DNA of 64,000 nucleotides from Paraburkholderia rhynchosiae (GTDB lineage Bacteria > Pseudomonadota > Gammaproteobacteria > Burkholderiales > Burkholderiaceae): contig NZ_PNXY01000003.1 of assembly GCF_002879865.1 (NCBI RefSeq), positions 62,001 through 126,000 on the forward strand, written 5' to 3'. A model generated the notes under the pieces. It was not told where the DNA came from, searched no databases, and worked only from the letters and a program-made list of their open reading frames with translations. Positions 37,046-46,423 of the stretch are shown piece after piece (position 1 is the first letter of the stretch; each line of letters begins with the position of its first letter). A program made the translations under genes and the position numbers.

Positions 37046-37531
37046 ATGAGTTCAACGCGAAGCATCGAAGAACTGCTGCAGCAACCTATCGAAGCAATCA
37101 TCCCGCATCGCGGCACCATGCTGCTGATCGACGCGGTCAACACGTTCAGCGAACAAGCGCTGAGCGCGCGCGCCACCGTGCGTGCCGACGCGTGGTACGC
37201 CAACGCCGACGGCGCGATGCCCGCGTGGATCGGCATTGAACTGATGGCGCAGGCCATCGCCGCGCACGTCGCGATGCTGGCCATGCGTGGTGGCGGTCGT
37301 GCGCGTCCTGGCGTGCTGCTCGGCTCGCGCAGCTACAAGGCGTTGCAGCCGTCGTTCGCGGGCGGCGCGCAATTGCTGATCCATGCAACGGAATTGCTGC
37401 GCAGCGAGGAAGGCCACGGCGCATACGAATGCACGATTCACCATGGTGACGTGTGTTGTGCGGAGGCGGTCATCAAGGTTTTTCAACCGCCCGATTTTCA
37501 GTCATTCATTGAAGGGAGTGTCAGTTCATGA
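37046..37531 (+). CDS. Hotdog-fold 3-hydroxyacyl-ACP dehydratase (ApeP-like)
   Basis: 161 residues from the ATG at 37046, chosen because GAGG lies 6 bases upstream; a GTG at 37034 is also possible. IIPHRGTMLLIDAV and WIGIELMAQAIAAHVAMLA match the HotDog/ApeP pattern, with catalytic His in the first motif and Glu/Gln in the helix. In studied APE systems this subunit forms a heterodimer with an ApeI-type partner, which here would be the hotdog domain fused to the AMP-ligase. Confidence 0.87.
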   Translation: MSSTRSIEELLQQPIEAIIPHRGTMLLIDAVNTFSEQALSARATVRADAWYANADGAMPAWIGIELMAQAIAAHVAMLAMRGGGRARPGVLLGSRSYKALQPSFAGGAQLLIHATELLRSEEGHGAYECTIHHGDVCCAEAVIKVFQPPDFQSFIEGSVSS

Positions 37532-38253
37532 GCCGGCGTGTTCTCGTTACCGGCGCAAGCCGCGGCATTGGCCGCGCGATTGCGTACAAGTTGGCCGCCG
37601 ACGGCTTCGCGGTATCCGTGCATTGCCGCACCGGACGCGCCGAAGCCGAAGCGGTCGCGACGGGCATCGCCGCGCAAGGCGGCACGGCGCGGGTGTTGCA
37701 ATTCGACGTGCGCGAGCGCGCCGTATGCCGCGAGGTGCTCGAAGTGGATGTCGCGGCCAACGGTCCGTATTACGGCATTGTGTGCAGCGCCGGCGTGACG
37801 CGCGACGCCGCATTCCCCGCGCTCACAGACGAAGACTGGGACATCGTGATCGAAACGGGTCTCGACTCTTTCTATAACGTGGTGCATCCGCTGACCATGC
37901 CGATGGTGCGTGCGCGCAAGGGCGGGCGCATCGTGACTATTGCGTCAGTGTCCGGCGTGATGGGCAATCGCGGCCAGGTGAACTACAGCGCGGCGAAAGC
38001 CGGCCTCATCGGCGCGACCAAGGCGCTCGCCGTCGAACTGGCGACGCGCAACATCACTGTCAATTGCGTGGCGCCCGGTTTGATCGAAACCGGCATGCTC
38101 GAAGAGATGCCGCTCGAACAGGCATTGAAGACGGTGCCCATGAACCGCGTCGGCCAGCCTGCCGAAGTGGCGTCCGTGGTCAGCTTCCTGATGTCGGATG
38201 CGGCCTCGTATGTCACGCGCCAGGTGATCGGCGTCAACGGCGGGATGGTGTGA
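37528..38253 (+). CDS. 3-oxoacyl-ACP reductase (FabG-like)
   Basis: 241 residues. Short-chain dehydrogenase with the NADP-binding VTGASRGIGRAIAYKL, the ASVSGVMGNRGQVNYSAAKAG catalytic Ser-Tyr-Lys and CVAPGLIETGM. It reduces the keto group after each extension. Overlaps its neighbours by 4 bp and 1 bp. Confidence 0.92.
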   Translation: MSRRVLVTGASRGIGRAIAYKLAADGFAVSVHCRTGRAEAEAVATGIAAQGGTARVLQFDVRERAVCREVLEVDVAANGPYYGIVCSAGVTRDAAFPALTDEDWDIVIETGLDSFYNVVHPLTMPMVRARKGGRIVTIASVSGVMGNRGQVNYSAAKAGLIGATKALAVELATRNITVNCVAPGLIETGMLEEMPLEQALKTVPMNRVGQPAEVASVVSFLMSDAASYVTRQVIGVNGGMV

Positions 38254-39479
38254 TGAAGCGAGTCGTCATTACCGGCATGGGCGGGGTCACCGCCCTCGGC
38301 GATAGCTGGGACGCCATCGAAGCGCGCCTGAAAAGCGGCGTGAACGCGGTGCGGCGCATGTCCGAGTGGGACTACTTCGAATCGCTGCATACGCGGCTCG
38401 CGTGTCCGCTGCCTGAGTTCGTCGCGCCCGCGCACTATCCGCGCAAGAAGACGCGCTCGATGGGGCCCGTGTCGATGTATTCGGTACGCGCAAGCGAACT
38501 GGCGCTCGCCGACGCGGGCCTCGCCGATGACGCCAGCATCAAGGACGGCTGCATGGGCGTCGCGTACGGATCGTCGTCGGGTTCGGTGCAGCCGATCCGC
38601 GCGTTCGGCACGATGCTAGAAACCGGCTCGATGAGCGACGTCACGTCTAACAGCTACGTGCAGATGATGCCGCACACGGCGGCCGTCAACGTCAGCCTGT
38701 TCTGGGATTTGAAAGGGCGAATCATTCCGACCTCGTGCGCGTGCGCCTCGGGCAGCCAGGCGATCGGCTACGCGTATGAAGCGATCCAGACCGGCAAGCA
38801 GACGTTGATGCTGGCAGGCGGCGCGGAAGAACTGTCCGGCCCGGCGGTCGCCGTGTTCGACACGCTCTATGCGACGAGCACGCGCAACGACGAGCCGCAT
38901 CTGACGCCGCGTCCATTCGATGCCGCGCGCGACGGCCTGGTGGTCGGCGAAGGCGCGGCCACGCTGGTGCTCGAAGAATACGAACATGCGGTGGCGCGCG
39001 GCGCACGCATTCACGCGGAGATTGTCGGCTTCGGCTGCAATTCGGACGGCGCGCATATGACGCAGCCCACAGCCGAAACGATGGCGCTCGCGATGCAGCT
39101 CGCGTTGAACGACGCGCAGCTTCCGCCCGAAGCGATCGAATACGTGAACGCGCATGGCACCTCGACGGACCGCGGCGATATCGCGGAGAGCCACGCGACC
39201 GCGCAGACGTTCGGCGCGCGCATGCCGATCAGTTCGCTGAAGAGCTACGTGGGCCATACGCTCGGCGCGTGCGGCGCCCTCGAAGCGTGGTGGACCATCG
39301 AGATGATGAAGCGCAACTGGTACGCGCCCACCTTGAATCTGCATGACGTGGACCCGGCTTGCGCGCCGCTCGATTACATCGTCGGCTCCGGACGCGAGAT
39401 CGACGCTGAACTGGTGATGAGCAACAACTTCGCGTTCGGCGGGATCAATACGTCGCTGATTTTCAGGCGCGTTCGGTGA
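38253..39479 (+). CDS. Beta-ketoacyl-ACP synthase II-like (FabF type)
   Basis: 408 residues, start RVVITGMGGVTALG. The active-site Cys lies in PTSCACASGSQAIGYAYEA, the His in YVNAHGTSTDRGD and the Lys/His motif in SSLKSYVGHTLGACG, all intact. Many APE clusters carry an extra FabF/FabB-like ketosynthase in this position; whether it starts chains or elongates them is not settled by sequence. ATG overlaps the previous stop. Confidence 0.88.
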   Translation: MKRVVITGMGGVTALGDSWDAIEARLKSGVNAVRRMSEWDYFESLHTRLACPLPEFVAPAHYPRKKTRSMGPVSMYSVRASELALADAGLADDASIKDGCMGVAYGSSSGSVQPIRAFGTMLETGSMSDVTSNSYVQMMPHTAAVNVSLFWDLKGRIIPTSCACASGSQAIGYAYEAIQTGKQTLMLAGGAEELSGPAVAVFDTLYATSTRNDEPHLTPRPFDAARDGLVVGEGAATLVLEEYEHAVARGARIHAEIVGFGCNSDGAHMTQPTAETMALAMQLALNDAQLPPEAIEYVNAHGTSTDRGDIAESHATAQTFGARMPISSLKSYVGHTLGACGALEAWWTIEMMKRNWYAPTLNLHDVDPACAPLDYIVGSGREIDAELVMSNNFAFGGINTSLIFRRVR

Positions 39480-40714
39480 GCGTGGCGTTGCAACGCGTGG
39501 TCGTCACCGGCATGGGCATCGTGTCGTGCCTCGGCAATACGCTCGACGAAGTGTCGGCCGCGTTGCGCGCGGGTACATCGCGCATCGAGCGGATCGACGC
39601 ATGGCGTGAGCGCGGTTTCGCGTCGCAAGTCGCGGGCGTTGCTTCCGTCGCGAACGAGGCGCCGTTCGAGCGCAAGCTGGAGCGCTTCATGGGCGATACC
39701 GCACGCTTCGCTTGCCATGCCGCGCGCAAGGCAATCGACGATGCCGGGCTCGATGCCGTCACGTTGCGCTCGCCGCGCGTGGGCACGGTGATCGGCTCGG
39801 GCGTCGGCACGATGTCGAGTTACGACGCGGCAATGACCATTGCGAATATGCGCGGCGTCGATAAAGTGCCGCCTTATACGGTGCCGCATGCAATGAGCAG
39901 CACCGCTTCGGCGAACGTGGCGCAGGTGTTCGCGCTCGAAGGCGTCAGCTATTCGCCGTCGTCGGCATGCACGACCTCGGCGCTCGCGATCGGCCAGGCG
40001 ATGCAACTGATTCAGACCGGCCGCCAGCAGATCGTGCTGGCCGGCGGCAGCGAATCGTTGCACGACAACATGACGCTGATGTTCGACGCGATGGGCGCGT
40101 TATCGCGCCGCTTCAACGACACGCCGCAGCGCGCTTCGCGTCCTTACGACACGGAGCGTGACGGTTTCGTGATCGCGTCGGGCGGCGGCGTGCTCGTGCT
40201 CGAAGCACTGGACCACGCGTTGGCGCGCGGCGCACGCATCCATGCGGAGCTGACGGGTTTCGGCGATTGCACCGACACCGGCATGGTCACGCCGCGCGCG
40301 GCAGGCATCGCGCGGGCCATGCGTGGCGCGCTGGACGAAGCGGGCAGGCGCCCCGATTACATCAATACGCATGCGCCTTCCACGCCGCTTGGCGACGTCG
40401 AGGAACTGCGCGCGTTGACGCAAGTGTTCGGGGTTGGAACGGAGCAAAGCATGCCGGCGTTTTCGTCGACGAAGGGCATGACCGGGCATCCGCTCGGCGC
40501 ATGTGGCGTGCACGAAGCGATCTACACGTTGCTGATGATGCGCGACGGGTTCATCGCGGGCACGGCGGGCATAGAAACAACGGAGCCGGAGATCGACGGC
40601 ATGCCGCTCGTTCGTGAGACGCGCGAGGCACGCATCGACACGGCGATGTCGGTCTCATTCGGCTTTGGCGGAAGTTGCGCGAGTTTGATGTTCGAAGCGT
40701 GGCAGGGCGGCTGA
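39476..40714 (+). CDS. Beta-ketoacyl-ACP synthase (FabB-like)
   Basis: 412 residues, GTG start overlapping the previous gene by 4 bp. RVVVTGMGIVSCLGNT opens the fold. The nucleophile is in SPSSACTTSALAIGQAM and the Lys/His motif in SSTKGMTGHPLGACGVHEAIYTLLMM, which is FabB-like. The usual HGTST block reads INTHAPSTPLGD: the His is kept but Gly and Thr are replaced. That change is near the active site and may alter chain specificity. Confidence 0.85.
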   Translation: MSVALQRVVVTGMGIVSCLGNTLDEVSAALRAGTSRIERIDAWRERGFASQVAGVASVANEAPFERKLERFMGDTARFACHAARKAIDDAGLDAVTLRSPRVGTVIGSGVGTMSSYDAAMTIANMRGVDKVPPYTVPHAMSSTASANVAQVFALEGVSYSPSSACTTSALAIGQAMQLIQTGRQQIVLAGGSESLHDNMTLMFDAMGALSRRFNDTPQRASRPYDTERDGFVIASGGGVLVLEALDHALARGARIHAELTGFGDCTDTGMVTPRAAGIARAMRGALDEAGRRPDYINTHAPSTPLGDVEELRALTQVFGVGTEQSMPAFSSTKGMTGHPLGACGVHEAIYTLLMMRDGFIAGTAGIETTEPEIDGMPLVRETREARIDTAMSVSFGFGGSCASLMFEAWQGG

Positions 40715-40749
40715 AACGGCCGCGATTTTAAAAAACGAGGGCAACAAGA

Positions 40750-41184
40750 ATGAAAAGAACGTTGGTACTGGGCACATTGACGATCGCCGCGGCGATGCTG
40801 ACGGGCTGCGCGACGCAGGTGAAGTCGCTGCCGCTCGCGGCCGTGGGTGGCGGTGCGGGCAGTGAAGCGCGCGGTGGCGTGCCGGTGTATTTCGGCCAGC
40901 AGAACCATCCGGCGGTGAAGAGCCAACTGGGCGACGTGTCGTACTCGGTGCGTATCGCGCGCAAGGTCGCGGGCGCCGACGACGCATGCCGCGAGGCGCT
41001 TGCCGAAGCGATCGGCAAGCTGCGCGCGGCGGCAAGCGCGCGCAGCGCGAATGCGGTGATCGATGTGACGACGCGCTTTCATAGCAGCGAAAGCAATTCG
41101 TCCGGCGACTTCACGTGCGGCGTGAGTCCGAGCGCCGCCGCGATTGCGATCAGCGGCAAGCTGGTCGTGCTCGAAGCGAACTGA
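40750..41184 (+). CDS. Small cluster lipoprotein (paralogue A)
   Basis: 144 residues. The signal ends in MLTGC, a good lipobox. The mature part has PVYFGQQNHPAVKSQLGDV, an ACREALAEAIGKL helix, ANAVIDVTTRFHS and an FTCG near the end. Automatic annotation sometimes calls such proteins excinuclease subunits, which has no basis in the sequence. It shares several blocks with the next gene (YF-x-G-Q-x-HPAV, FTCG). It lies 35 bp after the last ketosynthase, so it probably belongs to the aryl polyene operon. Function unknown. Confidence 0.75.
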   Translation: MKRTLVLGTLTIAAAMLTGCATQVKSLPLAAVGGGAGSEARGGVPVYFGQQNHPAVKSQLGDVSYSVRIARKVAGADDACREALAEAIGKLRAAASARSANAVIDVTTRFHSSESNSSGDFTCGVSPSAAAIAISGKLVVLEAN

Positions 41185-41242
41185 GTTGCAAGGCAGTGGA
41201 TATGGAAATCGTAAAACTAATAACAACCACGAAGGAGCATCA

Positions 41243-41686
41243 ATGAAACGTCATCTGATGTTTGTCACACTCGCTGTCTCGTTTGCGGTACTGAGCGCCG
41301 CGCCGGCTTTTGCCCGCGACTCGGTGAGCAACTATCCGATCAGCGAAGCGTTGCAAAGCGAGCCGGGCAAAGTCGGCGACGATATCGCGCTGTATTTCGC
41401 GGGCCAGCGGCATCCGGCCGTCGCGAAGACGATCGGCGAATTCGCGACGAACAAGAAGACCAATGCATTCGGCAAGAGCGATGCAGCGGCATGCCAGCAT
41501 GTGTTCCTGTCGGCGGTGATCGAGTTACAGGACCGCGCGCGCAAGGAAGGCGGCAACGCGGTGATCAACATCAGGAGCAACTACAAGAACGAAGTGCGCG
41601 AGAGCGCGACCGAGTTCACCTGTGGCGCGGGCGCTGTGATTGCCGGCGTCGCGCTGAAGGGCGATGTGGTCACGCTGCGCAAGTAA
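41243..41686 (+). CDS. Small secreted cluster protein (paralogue B)
   Basis: 147 residues, GAAGGAG upstream of the ATG. The signal peptide ends in AFA and has no lipobox, so a soluble periplasmic product is expected. ALYFAGQRHPAVAKTIGEF, ACQHVFLSAVIELQDRAR, NAVINIRSNYKNE and EFTCGAGAVIAG mirror the preceding lipoprotein. Two conserved Cys may form a disulfide. Last plus-strand gene before the convergent methyltransferase. Function unknown. Confidence 0.75.
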   Translation: MKRHLMFVTLAVSFAVLSAAPAFARDSVSNYPISEALQSEPGKVGDDIALYFAGQRHPAVAKTIGEFATNKKTNAFGKSDAAACQHVFLSAVIELQDRARKEGGNAVINIRSNYKNEVRESATEFTCGAGAVIAGVALKGDVVTLRK

Positions 41687-41702
41687 CGCGATCTAAGCCA
41701 AC

Positions 41703-42431
41703 TTAGGCGGCCTTCACCGCCGCGACATTGACGAGCGTCTCGCGGCGCTTGCCGGGTTGCGGACGGTAAAGGCCGAGCCGTTCGAGCAGACCGAAGTCTT
41801 TTGCGCGGCTCCACCAGAGATACGGCAGCGAGACGTTGCGTTCGGTGAAACTGAAGCCGGCGCGGCGAATCATGTCGAGATAGCCGTCCGCGCTTTTTTG
41901 CACATGCATCGGATGGCGAAACAGCAGCCGGATCACCCACGACTTGATGTACGCGTCGGTGGATTCGGCGAACAGCAGCACGCCGCCAGGCTTCAACACG
42001 CGGCGGAACTCGGCGAGCGCGCGGTCCTGCTCGACGAGATGATGGAAAGTCTGATGGCAGAACACAATGTCGGCGCTTGCATCGGGCAGCGGCAGCGCCG
42101 CGCAATCGCCGTGCAACAGCTCGATGTCGGCAAGCCGGTCGCGACACGCAGCGGCCGCGTGGGCCGCGAGTTTGAGCGACAGCTCGTGATAGTCGATGCC
42201 GACAATGCGGCGCGGCTTGAACGCATCGGCGAGCAGGCGAAACGAAATGCCTTGTCCGCAGCCCACATCGACGATAACGGGCGCTGCGGGCAACGGCGTA
42301 TCGAGCAGGCGTTTGAGGTCGTTGATCGCGACCCGCAACACATGATGTTCCCACGTGTGAGTGCGCAGGAACCAGATCCCAAATGCCGTTTCCGGCACGA
42401 AAGGCACGTTGGATGTTTGAGACGGCGACAC
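41703..42431 (-). CDS. SAM-dependent class I methyltransferase
   Basis: 242 residues from the GTG at 42431, which has GGGGAG 6 bases upstream; a much longer frame upstream is unconserved. The SAM site is VIVDVGCGQGISFRLLAD, followed by VGIDYHELSL, LLHGDCAALPLPDASADIVF and the RVLKPGGVLLFAE strand, so it is a Methyltransf_11-like enzyme. Methylated aryl heads are common in APE pigments, which fits its position 15 bp from the end of the cluster. The acceptor is inferred. Confidence 0.85.
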   Translation of the reverse strand: MSPSQTSNVPFVPETAFGIWFLRTHTWEHHVLRVAINDLKRLLDTPLPAAPVIVDVGCGQGISFRLLADAFKPRRIVGIDYHELSLKLAAHAAAACRDRLADIELLHGDCAALPLPDASADIVFCHQTFHHLVEQDRALAEFRRVLKPGGVLLFAESTDAYIKSWVIRLLFRHPMHVQKSADGYLDMIRRAGFSFTERNVSLPYLWWSRAKDFGLLERLGLYRPQPGKRRETLVNVAAVKAA

Positions 42432-42551
42432 GCTGGGCTCCCCGGCGAAATGGTTATTGCTGTTAGAGATGCAATGTAACAAGACGTAAGGATGCAGCGT
42501 AATGCTGCGCCGGGCAAGCAAACGATTGAGGCACACTTGAGTACACATGAC

Positions 42552-43817
42552 ATGAAGCACACGACGGAGCACACCGCGGTCGACGTCGCGATCATCGGCG
42601 CGGGTCCGGCCGGCGCGGTTGCGGCCGCGTTGCTGCGCAAGGCGGGCCGTTCGGTGCTCGTGCTGGAGCGCCAGCACTTTCCGCGCTTTTCGATTGGCGA
42701 GAGCCTGTTGCCGCAAAGCATGGCTTACCTCGAAGAAGCGGGCATGCTGCAAGCGGTGGTCGAAGCGGGCTTCCAGTACAAGAACGGCGCGCAGTTCGTG
42801 TATCGCGGCCAGTCGTCGTCATTCGATTTTCGCGACAAGCATTCGGCGGGATGGGGCACGACCTATCAGGTCGAGCGCGCTGCGTTCGACGACATCCTGA
42901 TTCGCTGCGCGGCGGAGCAGGGTGCGGGCGTACGCTTCGGGCATACCGTACAGGCTGTTCATACCGGCACAGGCACGGGCGACGGCACGGACACTGCGCC
43001 GCGCGTCGACGTGATGGACGAGGCCGGTCATGCATATCAGGTTCAAGCGCGCTTCATCTTCGATGCAAGCGGTTTTGGCCGTATGCTGCCGCGTTTGCTG
43101 AACCTCGAGGCGCCCACGCGCATGCCGACGCGCGCCGCGCTCTTCTCACATGTGTACGACGGTCTGCCGGCGGGCGCGCACGACCGCAACAAGATCTGCG
43201 TGGCAACGCATCCCGAGCGCCGCGACGTGTGGTTCTGGATGATTCCGCTTGCGGGCGGCCGCTCGTCGGTGGGTTGCGTCGCGGAGTCGAGTTTTCTCGA
43301 CGTGCCCGAAACGGAGCGCGAGGCGAAGCTGCGTGCGCTGATCCAGAAAGAGCCGACCTTTAACCGGCTGATCGGCGACGCGCCGTTCATGATGCCGGTG
43401 CGTCACATCGGCGGTTATTCGGCGAACGTCGAGCGTTTGCACGGACCCGGTTATGCGCTGCTCGGCAACGCGGGCGAGTTCCTCGATCCGGTGTTCTCGT
43501 CGGGCGTCACGATCGCGCTGCGCTCGGCGCATCTGGCGGTGCAGACCTTGAACCGTCAACTGGATGGCGAGCAGGTCGACTGGTCCGCGGATTACGACGT
43601 GCCCTTGCGCAAAGGCATCGACACGTTCCGCGCGTTTGTCGAGCGCTGGTACACGGGCGCGTTGCAGGACATCATTTTCTATCCGGACCAGACGCCGTCG
43701 ATCCGCCGCATGATCAGCGCCGTGCTCGCGGGCTATGCATGGGACGAATCGAACCCGTATGTGGCCGACCCGGTGCGCAGGCTCAATGCATTGCATGAGG
43801 TGTGCACGCAGCGTTAA
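42552..43817 (+). CDS. FAD-dependent oxidoreductase, tryptophan halogenase-like
   Basis: 421 residues. The Rossmann motif is VAIIGAGPAGAVAAALLRKAG, then RFSIGESLLPQSMAYLEEAG and YQVERAAFDDIL. At about residue 230 WFWMIPL fits the W-x-W-x-I-P signature of flavin-dependent halogenases, which blocks monooxygenase chemistry. Brominated xanthomonadins carry a similar enzyme in their cluster. Whether this one halogenates, hydroxylates or reduces the aryl head is open. It is divergent from the methyltransferase and 20 bp from guaD, convergent. Confidence 0.82.
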   Translation: MKHTTEHTAVDVAIIGAGPAGAVAAALLRKAGRSVLVLERQHFPRFSIGESLLPQSMAYLEEAGMLQAVVEAGFQYKNGAQFVYRGQSSSFDFRDKHSAGWGTTYQVERAAFDDILIRCAAEQGAGVRFGHTVQAVHTGTGTGDGTDTAPRVDVMDEAGHAYQVQARFIFDASGFGRMLPRLLNLEAPTRMPTRAALFSHVYDGLPAGAHDRNKICVATHPERRDVWFWMIPLAGGRSSVGCVAESSFLDVPETEREAKLRALIQKEPTFNRLIGDAPFMMPVRHIGGYSANVERLHGPGYALLGNAGEFLDPVFSSGVTIALRSAHLAVQTLNRQLDGEQVDWSADYDVPLRKGIDTFRAFVERWYTGALQDIIFYPDQTPSIRRMISAVLAGYAWDESNPYVADPVRRLNALHEVCTQR

Positions 43818-43838
43818 AGACGCTGCTGCACATCTTCT

Positions 43839-45203
43839 TCAGGCCGCGACCCGTGCGACGCGCGGCGCATGCTGCCGCACAGCGTCGCGGCGATGCACGC
43901 GCTTGCCGGCCGCATACGTCTCGTAGACCGCGCGGTCGTCGCCGAGCAGTGCGAACGCGAACAGCAGTTCTTCGAGCGATTCCGTCCGAGCGGTGCGGCG
44001 CGCGAGCAGCGGCGTTGCTTGCGGATCCAGCACGACAAAATCCGCTTCCGACTTCGGCTTCAGCGTGCCGACCTTGTCCGCGAGATCGAGCGCTTCGGCC
44101 GCGCCGGCAGTCGCGAGATAAAACATGCGCGTGGCCGTCAGATGATGACCCGTTAAACGCGCGACCTTGTGCGCTTCGTTCATCGTTTGCAGCATCGAGA
44201 ACGAGGTGCCGCCGCCGACATCCGTTGCGAGCGCAACCGGCATGCCGGCTTCATCGGCTTTGTCGAAATCGAACAGGCCGCTGCCGAGAAACAGGTTCGA
44301 AGTCGGGCAATGCGATGCGACCGTGCCGGTTTGCGCCATGCGTTGGCGGTCTTGCTCGTCGAAGTGAATGCAATGGCCGTACACCGCGCGGCGGCGCAGC
44401 AGGCCGTAGTGATCGTAGACGTCCAGATAGCTGCGGTGACCAGGAAACAGGCTGCTGACCCACTTCACTTCGTCGGTGTTCTCCGCGACGTGGCTCTGGA
44501 TGAACACATCCGCATGCTTGCCCGCCAGCACGCCGCACGCTTCGAGTTGAGCCTCGCTCGATGTCGGCGCAAAACGCGGCGTGAGCGCGTACATCTGGCG
44601 GCCGCGATTATGCCAGCGGCCGATCAGCTCAGCGCTGTCGTCGTAACCCGATTGCGCCGTGTCGCGCAGGAACTCGGGACAGTTGCGGTCCATCAAGACT
44701 TTGCCCGCCACCATGCGCAGATTGCGCGCCTCGCTTTCGGCAAAGAGTGCGTCCGCCGATTCCTTATGCACCGTGCAATAGACGAGCGCCGTGGTCGTGC
44801 CGCAAGACAGCAGTTCTTCGAGGAAGAAGCTCGCCGTATCGCGCGCATACGCCTCGTCGGTGAAACGGCGCTCGGTCGGGAACGTGTATGTGTCGAGCCA
44901 GGGCAACAGACCCGGCGCGGGCGACGCGATCATGTCCGTCTGCGGATAGTGAATGTGCGTGTCGATGAAACCCGGCACGATCAGCTTGTCGCGCATGTCC
45001 TGCACCGCAGTGCTCGGCGCGAGTTGCGATGCGAGCGCGGCATACGCGCCCGCCGCGACGACATGGCCGTCTTCGACGATCAGCAAGCCATCCTCATTGA
45101 AGAGCGCCGCATTGGGCGAGCGCGACGGATCGCCGTTGAAAGTCAGCAATTGCGCGCGGAATGCCGATTGGGCCGGGTTAGCCGTTTTAGCCGGGTGAGT
45201 CAT
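43839..45203 (-). CDS. guaD: Guanine deaminase
   Basis: 454 residues from the ATG at 45203. It converts guanine to xanthine. The amidohydrolase metal site is FIDTHIHYPQTD, with SHVAEN, YGHCIHF and ATDVGGGTSFSML later in the chain, as in bacterial GuaD. Length fits. Last gene of the minus-strand purine block, feeding xanthine dehydrogenase. Confidence 0.93.
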   Translation of the reverse strand: MTHPAKTANPAQSAFRAQLLTFNGDPSRSPNAALFNEDGLLIVEDGHVVAAGAYAALASQLAPSTAVQDMRDKLIVPGFIDTHIHYPQTDMIASPAPGLLPWLDTYTFPTERRFTDEAYARDTASFFLEELLSCGTTTALVYCTVHKESADALFAESEARNLRMVAGKVLMDRNCPEFLRDTAQSGYDDSAELIGRWHNRGRQMYALTPRFAPTSSEAQLEACGVLAGKHADVFIQSHVAENTDEVKWVSSLFPGHRSYLDVYDHYGLLRRRAVYGHCIHFDEQDRQRMAQTGTVASHCPTSNLFLGSGLFDFDKADEAGMPVALATDVGGGTSFSMLQTMNEAHKVARLTGHHLTATRMFYLATAGAAEALDLADKVGTLKPKSEADFVVLDPQATPLLARRTARTESLEELLFAFALLGDDRAVYETYAAGKRVHRRDAVRQHAPRVARVAA

Positions 45204-45310
45204 GGGAAAACCGTCTCCGAATGTTAAAAGCTGGGCAACGGGGGAGGCGGTCTTGTGGCGCCGGATTCGTGAAAGAATCCACGCCGCCCACGCTGCGATA
45301 CATCGGCCCG

Positions 45311-46363
<1,053 letters not shown>

Positions 46364-46423
46364 TCAGGAGTTCGTTGATGTCGTTGTGCGCCGGATGTGA
46401 GCGGGATGTCGACTTGCCGTTGT

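Noticed and set aside
40750..41184. Annotation as excinuclease ABC subunit A
   Set aside because: The protein is a 144-residue lipoprotein without ATPase or zinc motifs, so the name is a propagated database error.
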